Shown here piece by piece: positions 7,421 through 15,285 of a stretch of 64,000 bases of DNA. The DNA is taken from positions 1 to 64,000 of the forward strand of contig NZ_BMKU01000009.1 of assembly GCF_014644495.1 (NCBI RefSeq), given 5' to 3'. A program made the position numbers and the translations under genes. The stretch's first letter is position 1. Every line of letters begins with the position of its first letter. The notes under the pieces are model-generated. The model did no database searches. It saw only the letters and a list, made by a program, of their open reading frames with translations, and had not been told where the DNA came from. The stretch is from Pseudarthrobacter polychromogenes (GTDB lineage Bacteria; Actinomycetota; Actinomycetes; Actinomycetales; Micrococcaceae).

Positions 7421-9124
7421 TTAGCGGCGGCGGCGCCGGGACGACGTGCCGAACACGCCGCGCAGCAGTTCCCGTCCGAGCTGGGTGCCGATGGACCTGG
7501 CCATGCTTTTCATACCACCGGCCAGGGCGCCGCCGAGCACTCCGCCGATGTCGCCCACCATCGAGTCTCCCGCACCCGGGCGCGGGGCGGTTTCGGCGGG
7601 CTTGCGGCGCCTTGTTTCGGCTGACGGGGCGGGCCTGCTGCTGGGCCGTCCAAGGATCTCCTCCTCGATCCGGCGTGCCTCAGCGTCGACGTCGTCCTGG
7701 CGTGCCCCGCCCGGAACGGATCCGCCGGGCACCGGCGGCGCTCCAGCTGCTGCGGGTCCGGTGGGCGCGGCGGCCTTCCCTGCCAGTTTTTCGAAGGCCG
7801 AGTGGTTGTCCACGGCTGTCCCGTACTTCTCCAGCAGGGCAGAGCCTGCCACGGTGCTCCGGACCAGGGCTTCGTCGCTGGGGCCCATCACGGACTCGGG
7901 GGCGCGGAGCCTGGTGAGCGCCACAGGTGTCGGGGCGCCCTTCTCGTTCATGACCGTGATGACGGCCTCGCCAATGCCTGCGGAGGTGAGTGTCTCCTCG
8001 AGGTCGTAGTCGCTCATGGGGAACGTGGACACCGTCGCCTTGAGGGCCTTCGCGTCCTCGGGAGTAAACGCGCGGAGGGCGTGCTGCACCCGGTTGGCCA
8101 GCTGGCCGAGGACCTCCGCCGGGACGTCCTTGGGGGTCTGGGTGACGAAGAAGATCCCCACGCCCTTGGACCGGATGAGCCGGACCGTGGTGGTGATGGC
8201 TTCCAGGAAGGCTTTGGAGGCGTCGTTGAAGAGGAGGTGGGCTTCGTCGAGGAAGAACACCAGCTTGGGCTTGTCGAGGTCGCCGGCCTCGGGCAGGTCC
8301 TCGAAAAGGTCGGCCAGCAGCCACATGAGGAAGGTAGAGAACAGCATGGGCTTGGTCTGCAGGGTGGGCAGCTCCAGGCAGGTGATCACCCCGCGTCCGT
8401 CCGGGGCGGTCCGCAGCAGCTCCGCGGTGTCGAATTCCGGCTCGCCGAAGAACTTCTCCAGGCCCTGCGCCTCAAGGCTCACCAGCTCCCGCAGGATAAC
8501 GCCGGCAGTGGCCTTGGACAGCCCGCCGAGTTCCTCGAGCTGGTTCTTGCCTTCAGCCGAGGTGAGGAACTGGATCACCGCGCGGAGGTCCTTCAGGTCG
8601 ATGAGCTCCAGGCCGTTCTTGTCGGCGAAGTAGAACACCAGCTGCAGGCTCGATTCCTGCGTGTCGTTCAGCTCCATGATCCGCGAGAGCAGGATGGGCC
8701 CGAACGAGGACACCGTGGCGCGTACCGGGACGCCGTTGCCGTCGCCGCCCAGGGCCAGGAACTCCACCGGAAACGTCCGGCCCTGCCAGGCCTGCCCGAT
8801 GCCCTCGGTGCGTGCGGTGAGCTTTTCACTGCCGGTGGCGGCCGTGGCCAGGCCGGACAGGTCGCCTTTGATGTCGGCCAGGAAGACCGGCACCCCGGCG
8901 GTGGAAAGCTGCTCGGCCATCATGTGCAGCGTGACGGTCTTGCCCGTGCCGGTGGCGCCGGCCACCAGTCCGTGCCGGTTCATCATCGAAAGCGGCAGCC
9001 GCACCGGCGCGTCCTTGTGGAGTTCGCCATCGATGATGGCGGCCCCCAATTCGATGGTGGCGCCTTCGAGCGTGTAGCCCTTCTGGAGGGTGGCGAGCTT
9101 CTCTGCTGTGGTTTTGTTGGCCAT
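7421..9124 (-). CDS. HerA-like / DUF853 (YjgR family) P-loop ATPase
   Basis: A 567-residue cytoplasmic ATPase. The Walker A motif GATGTGKT is at ~residues 56-63 and Walker B (KLVFFLDEAHLLF) at ~280-293. Further family motifs include GVGIFFVTQTPKDVPAEVLGQLANRVQHALRAFT. The C-terminal ~110 residues are proline/alanine-rich, then basic (SSRRRRR). This is the DUF853 branch of the HerA/FtsK superfamily; related proteins translocate DNA, but the role of the YjgR branch is not settled. No NurA nuclease neighbour is present. The start ATG at 9124 gives MANKTTAEKLATLQKGYTLE, typical of the family. Confidence 0.9.
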   Translation of the reverse strand: MANKTTAEKLATLQKGYTLEGATIELGAAIIDGELHKDAPVRLPLSMMNRHGLVAGATGTGKTVTLHMMAEQLSTAGVPVFLADIKGDLSGLATAATGSEKLTARTEGIGQAWQGRTFPVEFLALGGDGNGVPVRATVSSFGPILLSRIMELNDTQESSLQLVFYFADKNGLELIDLKDLRAVIQFLTSAEGKNQLEELGGLSKATAGVILRELVSLEAQGLEKFFGEPEFDTAELLRTAPDGRGVITCLELPTLQTKPMLFSTFLMWLLADLFEDLPEAGDLDKPKLVFFLDEAHLLFNDASKAFLEAITTTVRLIRSKGVGIFFVTQTPKDVPAEVLGQLANRVQHALRAFTPEDAKALKATVSTFPMSDYDLEETLTSAGIGEAVITVMNEKGAPTPVALTRLRAPESVMGPSDEALVRSTVAGSALLEKYGTAVDNHSAFEKLAGKAAAPTGPAAAGAPPVPGGSVPGGARQDDVDAEARRIEEEILGRPSSRPAPSAETRRRKPAETAPRPGAGDSMVGDIGGVLGGALAGGMKSMARSIGTQLGRELLRGVFGTSSRRRRR

Positions 9125-9190
9125 GGCGTTAGCTTAGCGGCGCGTGCGCTTCCGGAGCGGGTATGCCGTCAGTTCCATCTCCGCGAGTAA

Positions 9191-9228
9191 GGTCGACGGC
9201 GGCACTCAGGTGGGTGCCGCCGTCGACC
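9191..9228 (-). terminator. Hairpin after the choline-operon permease
   Basis: A perfect 15-bp inverted repeat (GGTCGACGGCGGCAC / GTGCCGCCGTCGACC) with an 8-base loop lies between the permease stop at 9278 and the ATPase start at 9124. On the minus strand there is no T run after the stem, so it may act as a mRNA-stabilising or insulating hairpin rather than a classic terminator. Confidence 0.65.
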
Positions 9229-9277
9229 TTTCCATGGGAACTGCCAGGGTGCAGCTGCCAGTCTGGGAGCGGTTGTT

Positions 9278-10879
9278 CTAGGACACTTTGGCGTCCACCG
9301 CGTCCAGCTCAGCAGGAGCGGCCTGCAGCGCGGCACCCGATGATGGATGGGCCGCGACGGCCGCGGCATGCTCGGCGAGCACGCCCGTCTGGTGGCGGAT
9401 CTTCAGCCGGTAGAGCAGGGCCCCGCCAACGGTGACGGCGGCAACGAAGATCACCCCGCCCCACTGCAGGTACCACTCGAACGGCGGCACCGAGTTGTAG
9501 ATCTCCGGGCGCGGCCACACCAGGTTCAGCGTCATGGCACCGCCCCACAGGACCGCCAGGATGTTCACCGGCAGCCCCCACTTGCCCAGGGAAAAGCCGG
9601 GCTCGGAGCCGTCTGCGGCGAGCGGCCACTTCTTCAGGAGGCGGTTGCGCAGCATGGGCACGGTGACCAGGAGGTAGGAGAGGTAGATCAGGACGATGCT
9701 GATGCTGGACATGATCGTGAAAATCGCGGGCTGCGTGACGTTGATGAGCAATGGCATCACGGCCAGGATGCCGATCACGATCGCCGCAACAGTCGGGGTC
9801 CTGCGGACAGGGTCCACTTTGCTCAGCTGCCGGCTGAACGGCAGGTTGTTGTCCCGGGCCATGGCGAACATCATGCGGATGGCGGCGGCATGGACGGCCA
9901 GGGTGCAGACCACCACGGCCACAACGATGCACGCAAGGAAGGCCTTGCCGAACGGTCCGCCCAGGACGGACAGCACGATGTACTGCAGCCCGCCGTCGGC
10001 CGAGCCCACCTTGGGGTCCGCAAGGTCCGGTGCGGCCAGGATGCCGAACAGCAGGATCAGGCCACCCAGCACGAACGAGGCCGTGATGGCCCGCAGGATG
10101 GCCTTGGGTGCCGTGCGCTTGGGGTCTTTCGTCTCCTCCCCCAGCGAGCTGGCCGTGTCAAAGCCGTACATGACGTAGCCCGATGCCATGGCGCCGATAA
10201 GGAAAACGCCGAAGAAGCCGAGGTCGTGGCCTTCCCCGAAGCCGGCGGTGTCAAAAAGGACCCCAGGCCCGCGCACCACGTGCCAGCCCAGCGCGAGGAT
10301 AAGGAGCACGGCCGCGCTCAGCTCCACGAAAACGCCGATGCTGTTGATCCGGGTCATGAGCTTCACGCCGAACGCATTGATGAGGGTGGAGATGGTGATC
10401 ATGATGCTGGCCAGCACCACGCCGTTCATGGCGAAATCGTAGGGGCCGGTGCCGTCACCGACGAACTGGAAGCCGGACCAGAGCTGGGGCAGGGTGAGCT
10501 GCAGGGCAAGTGCCACGGAGCCCAGCGCCACGATGGAGGAGAGCATCAGCAGCCAGCCGGCCAGCCAGGCCGAGGTGCCGGACGCGAGCCGTTTGGCCCA
10601 GTTGTACACCGATCCCGCCACGGGGTAGCGGCCCGCCAGTTCGGCAAAACACAGGGCCACCATCAGCTGGCCGGCGAAGACGAGGGGCCAGGACCACGCG
10701 TAGGCGGGGCCGGCCATGGAAAAACCAAAGTAGAACAGTTGGAAAACACCGGTGAGGATGGAGATGTAGCTGACACCAGCTGCGAAGCTGGCGAACTTGC
10801 CGATGCTCCGGTCCAGGGTCTGCGCGTAGCCAAACTCGTCCATGCCGCTTGAATCAATACTCTTGCTGGGTTCCGCCAT
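9278..10879 (-). CDS. APC-superfamily permease of the choline operon
   Basis: A 533-residue inner-membrane permease with about 12 hydrophobic helices. The N-terminal APC signature is SYISILTGVFQLFYFGFSMAGPAYAWSWP, continuing to ELAGRYPVAGSVYNW. The start ATG at 10879 is preceded by GAGGAG. It is the last gene of the run betB-betA-permease on the minus strand, 77 bases after betA. The position suggests uptake of choline, ethanolamine or a related amine, but the substrate cannot be read from the sequence. Members of this APC branch (with GABA or choline permeases) have a similar length and C-terminal tail. Confidence 0.85.
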   Translation of the reverse strand: MAEPSKSIDSSGMDEFGYAQTLDRSIGKFASFAAGVSYISILTGVFQLFYFGFSMAGPAYAWSWPLVFAGQLMVALCFAELAGRYPVAGSVYNWAKRLASGTSAWLAGWLLMLSSIVALGSVALALQLTLPQLWSGFQFVGDGTGPYDFAMNGVVLASIMITISTLINAFGVKLMTRINSIGVFVELSAAVLLILALGWHVVRGPGVLFDTAGFGEGHDLGFFGVFLIGAMASGYVMYGFDTASSLGEETKDPKRTAPKAILRAITASFVLGGLILLFGILAAPDLADPKVGSADGGLQYIVLSVLGGPFGKAFLACIVVAVVVCTLAVHAAAIRMMFAMARDNNLPFSRQLSKVDPVRRTPTVAAIVIGILAVMPLLINVTQPAIFTIMSSISIVLIYLSYLLVTVPMLRNRLLKKWPLAADGSEPGFSLGKWGLPVNILAVLWGGAMTLNLVWPRPEIYNSVPPFEWYLQWGGVIFVAAVTVGGALLYRLKIRHQTGVLAEHAAAVAAHPSSGAALQAAPAELDAVDAKVS

Positions 10880-10956
10880 GTGGACTCCTCAATCAAAAAA
10901 GCACGATAGTGATGGCCGTCCGCACTGCGGCGTACGGACGGCCGGTGGCCTGAAAC

Positions 10957-12612
10957 TCAGGCGAGGGAGGCGGCGAGTTCCAGATCCGCCGTCGTGGTTT
11001 CGCTGTTCCGGCCGGCGCGGGTGAGGTCCGCCCGGACTAAATCAGCACAGCGCTCGCCGATCATCATGACCGTGATGTTCGGGTTGACCGTGACGTGTTC
11101 CGGCATCACGGACGCATCGGCGACGCGCAGGCCGGTGACGCCCTTGACGCGCAGCTCGGGATCCAGCGGCGACATGTCGTCGTCGGCCGGTCCCATACGG
11201 ACAGTGCCCACGGGGTGGTACACGGTGTTGTGCGTCTTGCGGATGTAGTCCTGCAGTTCCTCGTCCGTCTGCGCCTCGACCCCGGGCGAGAGTTCCCGAC
11301 CGGCCCATTCCCCCATGGCCGGCTGGGCGGCGATTTCGCGGGCCTTGCGGATCCCCGCCACCATGACCCGCATGTCGTGCCCGTCCGGATCCGTGAAATA
11401 GCGCGGATCCACCATGGGCTTGTCGCGGAAGTCGCGGCTGCGCAGCCTGACGGTGCCGCGGGAGCGGGCGTGCGTGACGTTCGGGGTGAGGCTGAAGCCG
11501 TTCTCCGTGGTGGGGTAACCGTGCCGCAGCGTGTTCATATCGAACGGGACGGAGCCGTAGTGCATCATCAGGTCGGGGCGGTCCAGGCCGTCCTCGGTGG
11601 GGGTGAAGATGCCGATCTCCCACCACTGCGTTGAGGTCTGGACCATGGGCTGTTTGGCTTCGAACTGGACCACACCTTCGGGGTGGTCCTGCAGGTTTTC
11701 GCCCACGCCGGGGGAGTCCACCAGTACCTCGATCCCGTGCTGGGCGAGGTGGGCTGCCGGGCCGATGCCGGAGAGCATCAGCAGCTTGGGGGAGTCGATG
11801 GCGCCGGTGGACAGGATCACCTCGCGGTGCGCGGAGAGCCGGTGGGTCCGGCCGAAGGCTGAGTCCACCACGTCCACGCCGGTGCAGCGCTTGTCCGCGT
11901 CGAACACCAGCTGGCGGGCGCGGAGGCCGGTCAGCAGGGTGAAGTTTTCGCGCTCGATGATCGGATGGATGTAGGAGACGGAACTGGAGGACCGGGTGCC
12001 GTCCGCGCGGCGGTTGATCTGGAAAAAGTTGGCACCGTTGATCACGGTGTTGCCGGTGTTGAACTTCGCGCGCGGAATGCCGGCCTGCTCGCAGGCCTCC
12101 AGGAGCGCGACGCCGGCAGGATCCGCCGGGGGCACGTTCATCAGGTGCACCGGGCCTGAGTCCCCATGGTGCGGCGCGTCCGGACCGGCGTCCTCGTTGG
12201 TCTCCAGCCGCTGGTAGAGCGGCCAGGCGGCATCGGCATTCCAGCCGGTGGCACCGTACTTGGATTCCCACTCGTCCAGGTCCTCGCGCGGCGCCCAAAA
12301 GGCGATGCAGGAGTTATGGCTGGAGCAGCCGCCCATGACCCTGGCCCGGGCGTGGCGCATGAAGGAGTTGCCGTTTTCCTGCGGTTCCACCGGGTAGTCC
12401 CAGTCGTAGCCGGATTCGAGCAGCTCCATCCAGCGGTCCAGCTGCAGGATCTCGGGAAGGTTCCGGTCATCCGGGCCGGCTTCAACCAGGGCCACGGTCA
12501 CGTCCGGATCCTCGCTCAGGCGGGCGGCCACCGCGGCGCCGGCGGATCCGCCGCCGATCACGATGTAGTCGAATGCGTGCCCGGTGAGGTCCTCGATGTT
12601 GTCGACGTGCAT
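10957..12612 (-). CDS. betA: Choline dehydrogenase (GMC oxidoreductase)
   Basis: A 551-residue flavoenzyme that oxidises choline to betaine aldehyde. The FAD-binding motif is FDYIVIGGGSAGAAVAARLSE near the N-terminus. The second GMC signature is STGAIDSPKLLMLSGIGP, and the C-terminal catalytic region carries THNTVYHPVGTVRMG and VNPNITVMMIGERCADLV. The start ATG directly abuts the betB stop codon (no gap), with an AAGGAG ribosome site inside the end of betB, consistent with co-translation. The next gene downstream is the permease. Adjacency to betB and betI supports choline as substrate over other alcohols. Confidence 0.92.
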   Translation of the reverse strand: MHVDNIEDLTGHAFDYIVIGGGSAGAAVAARLSEDPDVTVALVEAGPDDRNLPEILQLDRWMELLESGYDWDYPVEPQENGNSFMRHARARVMGGCSSHNSCIAFWAPREDLDEWESKYGATGWNADAAWPLYQRLETNEDAGPDAPHHGDSGPVHLMNVPPADPAGVALLEACEQAGIPRAKFNTGNTVINGANFFQINRRADGTRSSSSVSYIHPIIERENFTLLTGLRARQLVFDADKRCTGVDVVDSAFGRTHRLSAHREVILSTGAIDSPKLLMLSGIGPAAHLAQHGIEVLVDSPGVGENLQDHPEGVVQFEAKQPMVQTSTQWWEIGIFTPTEDGLDRPDLMMHYGSVPFDMNTLRHGYPTTENGFSLTPNVTHARSRGTVRLRSRDFRDKPMVDPRYFTDPDGHDMRVMVAGIRKAREIAAQPAMGEWAGRELSPGVEAQTDEELQDYIRKTHNTVYHPVGTVRMGPADDDMSPLDPELRVKGVTGLRVADASVMPEHVTVNPNITVMMIGERCADLVRADLTRAGRNSETTTADLELAASLA

Positions 12613-14109
12613 CTAGTTCTCCTTGCTGTGGTCAGCGAACCAGCCGGTTACCTGCGGGCTGGTGTTCTGGTAGATGTGCTTGGCTTCCTGGTACTCCGCC
12701 AGGCCGGTGGGGCCGAGTTCACGGCCTACGCCGGACTGGCCGAAGCCGCCCCATTCAGCCTGGGGGAGGTAGGGGTGGTAGTCGTTGATCCAGATGGTGC
12801 CGTGCCGCAGCCGGCCGGCCACACGCTGCGCCTTGCCGGCGTCCTGGGTCCAGACCGCGCCGGCCAGGCCGTAGACGGTGTCGTTGGCCGTGGCCACGGC
12901 CTCGTCCTCGGTGGTGAAGGTTTCCACGGTGACCACGGGGCCGAAGGCTTCGTCCACCACCACGGACATGCCCCGCTGGACGCGGTCCAGGATGGTGGGC
13001 TGGTAGTAGAACCCGCCGTCGTACTTCTCCCCGGAAGGTGCCGCACCGCCGGTCCGCAGCCGGGCACCCTCCTGGATGCCGCGCTGGACGTAGGCGTGGA
13101 CCTTGTCGCGGTGGGCCGCGGAAATCAGCGGCCCGGTTTCGGCGTCATCGTCAAAGGGGCCGCCCAGCCGGATGTCCCCGGCACGGCGGACCAGCTCGTC
13201 CACGAAGCGTTCGGCGATCGATTCCTCCACCACCAGCCGCGCACCGGCGGAGCAGACCTGCCCGGAGTGGACGAACGCGCCGTTCAGGGCATTGTCGACG
13301 GCGGCGTCGAAGTCCGCGTCCGCGAACACCACGTTGGGGTTCTTGCCGCCAAGCTCCAGTGCCACCTTCTTGACGGTTCCGGCGGCGGCGGCCGCGATAC
13401 GCTTGCCGGTTTCCAGCCCGCCCGTGAAGGAGACGAGGTCGACGTCGGGATGTTCCGAGAGCGGTGCGCCCGCCTCCGCACCCGGTCCGGTCACCAGGTT
13501 GGCCACGCCCGCCGGCAGGCCGAGGTCCTGCAGCAGCTGCATGGCCAGGATGGCGGTGGACGGCGTCAGCTCGGACGGTTTGAGGACGAAGGTGCAGCCG
13601 GCGGCCAGCGCCGGGGCGATCTTCCACGCGGCCTGGAGCAGGGGATAGTTCCAGGGCGTGATCAGGCCGCAGACGCCCACGGGTTCGTAGACGATTTTGC
13701 TGGCGACGGCGGGGTTCCCGGCGTCGACCATGCGGCCCGCCTGCTGCCCGGCGAGCCTGCCGAAATACTCAAAGCAGGCGGCGACGTCGTCCATGTCAAT
13801 GCGGCTTTCCACCATCCGCTTTCCGGTGTCCAGCGACTCGGCGCGGGCAAACTTTTCGCGGCGTTCGCGCAGTCCAGCAGCGACCTTGAGCAGGAAGGTT
13901 CCGCGCTCGGGGGCCGGGACCGAGGACCAGGTGCCGGAGTCGAAGGCCGCGCGGGCTGCGGCGATGGCCCGCCCGGCATCTTCACGGCCGGCCTCGGACA
14001 CTGTGGCCGCCAGCTCGCCGTCGGCCGGGTTGCGGATGTGGCGTACGGCGCCGGATGCCGCCGGCTCCCATGCGCCGTTGATGAAAAGGGTGGAGGCTGT
14101 TTCGGTCAT
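12613..14109 (-). CDS. betB: Betaine-aldehyde dehydrogenase
   Basis: A 498-residue NAD(P)-dependent aldehyde dehydrogenase converting betaine aldehyde to glycine betaine. Key features are the WNYPLLQAAWK cofactor loop, catalytic Glu252 in LELGGKNP and catalytic Cys286 in GQVCSAGARLVV. The start chosen is ATG at 14109 (protein begins MTETASTLFINGAWEP), which has AGGAGA just upstream. An open frame reaches 14394, but that extra ~95-residue part is basic, low-complexity and covers the operator region, so it is not coding. This is the first gene of the operon, transcribed from a promoter overlapping two TTGAAC palindromes. Confidence 0.93.
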   Translation of the reverse strand: MTETASTLFINGAWEPAASGAVRHIRNPADGELAATVSEAGREDAGRAIAAARAAFDSGTWSSVPAPERGTFLLKVAAGLRERREKFARAESLDTGKRMVESRIDMDDVAACFEYFGRLAGQQAGRMVDAGNPAVASKIVYEPVGVCGLITPWNYPLLQAAWKIAPALAAGCTFVLKPSELTPSTAILAMQLLQDLGLPAGVANLVTGPGAEAGAPLSEHPDVDLVSFTGGLETGKRIAAAAAGTVKKVALELGGKNPNVVFADADFDAAVDNALNGAFVHSGQVCSAGARLVVEESIAERFVDELVRRAGDIRLGGPFDDDAETGPLISAAHRDKVHAYVQRGIQEGARLRTGGAAPSGEKYDGGFYYQPTILDRVQRGMSVVVDEAFGPVVTVETFTTEDEAVATANDTVYGLAGAVWTQDAGKAQRVAGRLRHGTIWINDYHPYLPQAEWGGFGQSGVGRELGPTGLAEYQEAKHIYQNTSPQVTGWFADHSKEN

Positions 14110-14332
14110 GCTGTCTCCTGGGGTGTAGGACTGTGGCGGCCCTGGGGCGGGGCCGGGGGCCGCTGCGGGCGCTGTGCTGCAGCTTGTGCTGACGCCCCGT
14201 AGCCCGGGGCAAGGCTTGGCGTGCGCGGGAACGGGCGGCACGGTGGGCCGTGCGCTGTCCGGACGCTTTATCGGGGACCGGCGAGAGGAGCGGGGCCCCA
14301 GGGGCCGGGAGTGACGCCGTGGCGTGTTGTGG

Positions 14333-14402
14333 CGTATGTCATACGAAGGAGAGTAACCGAGGTTGAACGGGCGTTCAATACATTTCTTGAACAACTGTTC
14401 AA
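14333..14402 (-). promoter_or_regulatory. betB promoter with two BetI-type operators
   Basis: Two 16-bp palindromes with identical arms, TTGAAC-N4-GTTCAA, lie at 14363-14378 and 14387-14402, 24 bp apart. On the minus strand, TTGAAC (14378-14373) can serve as a -35 with TACTCT (14355-14350) as -10 at 17-bp spacing, so a bound repressor would block the promoter. A third dyad, CGTATG-T-CATACG, lies at 14333-14345 near the predicted transcript start. Similar TTGAAC-type sites are known for BetI in other bacteria. The rest of the 360-base gap (14110-14469) is GC-rich leader without another gene. Confidence 0.8.
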
Positions 14403-14469
14403 TATGAAGCGCTGGGGTGCGCGTTAGGGCCGGCGTGTGGTGCCCGGTCCCGGGAGCCCAGGGTGGGGG

Positions 14470-15066
14470 TCAGTTGTCCCGCGGCGGGGCGAAGGCTATC
14501 TGCTCGGTGCGGGCGATGCTCCGCTGGATGGCTGCCTTGTCGATCCCGAGAAGGGCTGTGAGCCACATGCCGTTTTGGACCACGACGATGTCCGCCGCGC
14601 GATCCCTGCATTCCTCCGGGGGCAGCGCGGGGTTGGCATTGGAGACCAGCGCCGCAAGCCCGTCGAGGTACCGGTCGAAGGCTGCGGCATTGATCAGGGC
14701 GAAATCCTCGTGGGCCTGTGCCAGGGCCCAAAGGTGCAGGCGGAGGGACAGATACCGCGTGGTCAGCAGCTCTGCGCCGGCAACCCGATGCAGGGCCTTG
14801 CGGAGCTGCTCATCCGGGGCCAATGACGGGTCCGGTGCCACCAGCCGCAGATCGTGTTCGTCCACGCTGTGCAGTGCCGCCCGGACCAAGCTCATCTTGT
14901 CGTCGAAGTAGTAGTTGACGAGGCCCAGCGCGACGCCGGCTTCACGGGCCACGGCCCGCATGCTGACGCCCGAGATGCCGTGGCGCGACAGCAGGTCCAG
15001 CGCCGCTTCGAGAATGCGCGACTGCCGGTCGATCTGTTCGCCGGAGTTCACGGTATTTATCCCCAT
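14470..15066 (-). CDS. betI: TetR-family repressor of choline use
   Basis: A 198-residue regulator. The N-terminal helix-turn-helix is RILEAALDLLSRHGISGVSMRAVAREAGVALGLVNYYFDDK (read as two TetR helices plus recognition helix), and the rest is the all-helical ligand-binding domain. Position upstream of betB and the double palindrome point to BetI, which releases DNA on binding choline. The ATG at 15066 has a weak ribosome site; a GTG at 15051 (protein MNSGEQIDRQ) is an alternative. The gene reads in the same direction as betBA but is separated by 360 bases with the operators between. Confidence 0.85.
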   Translation of the reverse strand: MGINTVNSGEQIDRQSRILEAALDLLSRHGISGVSMRAVAREAGVALGLVNYYFDDKMSLVRAALHSVDEHDLRLVAPDPSLAPDEQLRKALHRVAGAELLTTRYLSLRLHLWALAQAHEDFALINAAAFDRYLDGLAALVSNANPALPPEECRDRAADIVVVQNGMWLTALLGIDKAAIQRSIARTEQIAFAPPRDN

Positions 15067-15285
15067 CCGGCCACACTATTGCCAAAGCTGGAGGAGTGCA
15101 CTTTACGCAGGGTCCCGCCGGGCCAGGTACACCAAGTAGTTGAAATTTCGGCTGGCTTGGGAAAACGAGTACTTAAGCGGAAAGACGGGTGGGGGACTAC
15201 GCGTGTGCTCCGCCCCTGCCGCCACCTACGGTTAGTCCAGGCAGCGGCCAGAGTGGGCCGCCCGATGGTCTCAACAGGAGCTCGC

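Noticed and set aside
9191-9228. Regulatory operator before the HerA-like gene
   Set aside because: It lies upstream of that gene's start but its 15-bp stem, right after the permease stop, is better explained as an end-of-operon hairpin.
14110-14394. N-terminal extension of BetB (long open frame)
   Set aside because: The extra part is basic and low-complexity and covers the operators; ATG 14109 has a good ribosome site and family-typical start.
14854-15285. Upstream frame joined to the coiled-coil protein
   Set aside because: The signal peptide starts at ATG 15286 with ACAGGAG just before; the upstream frame is antisense to betI.
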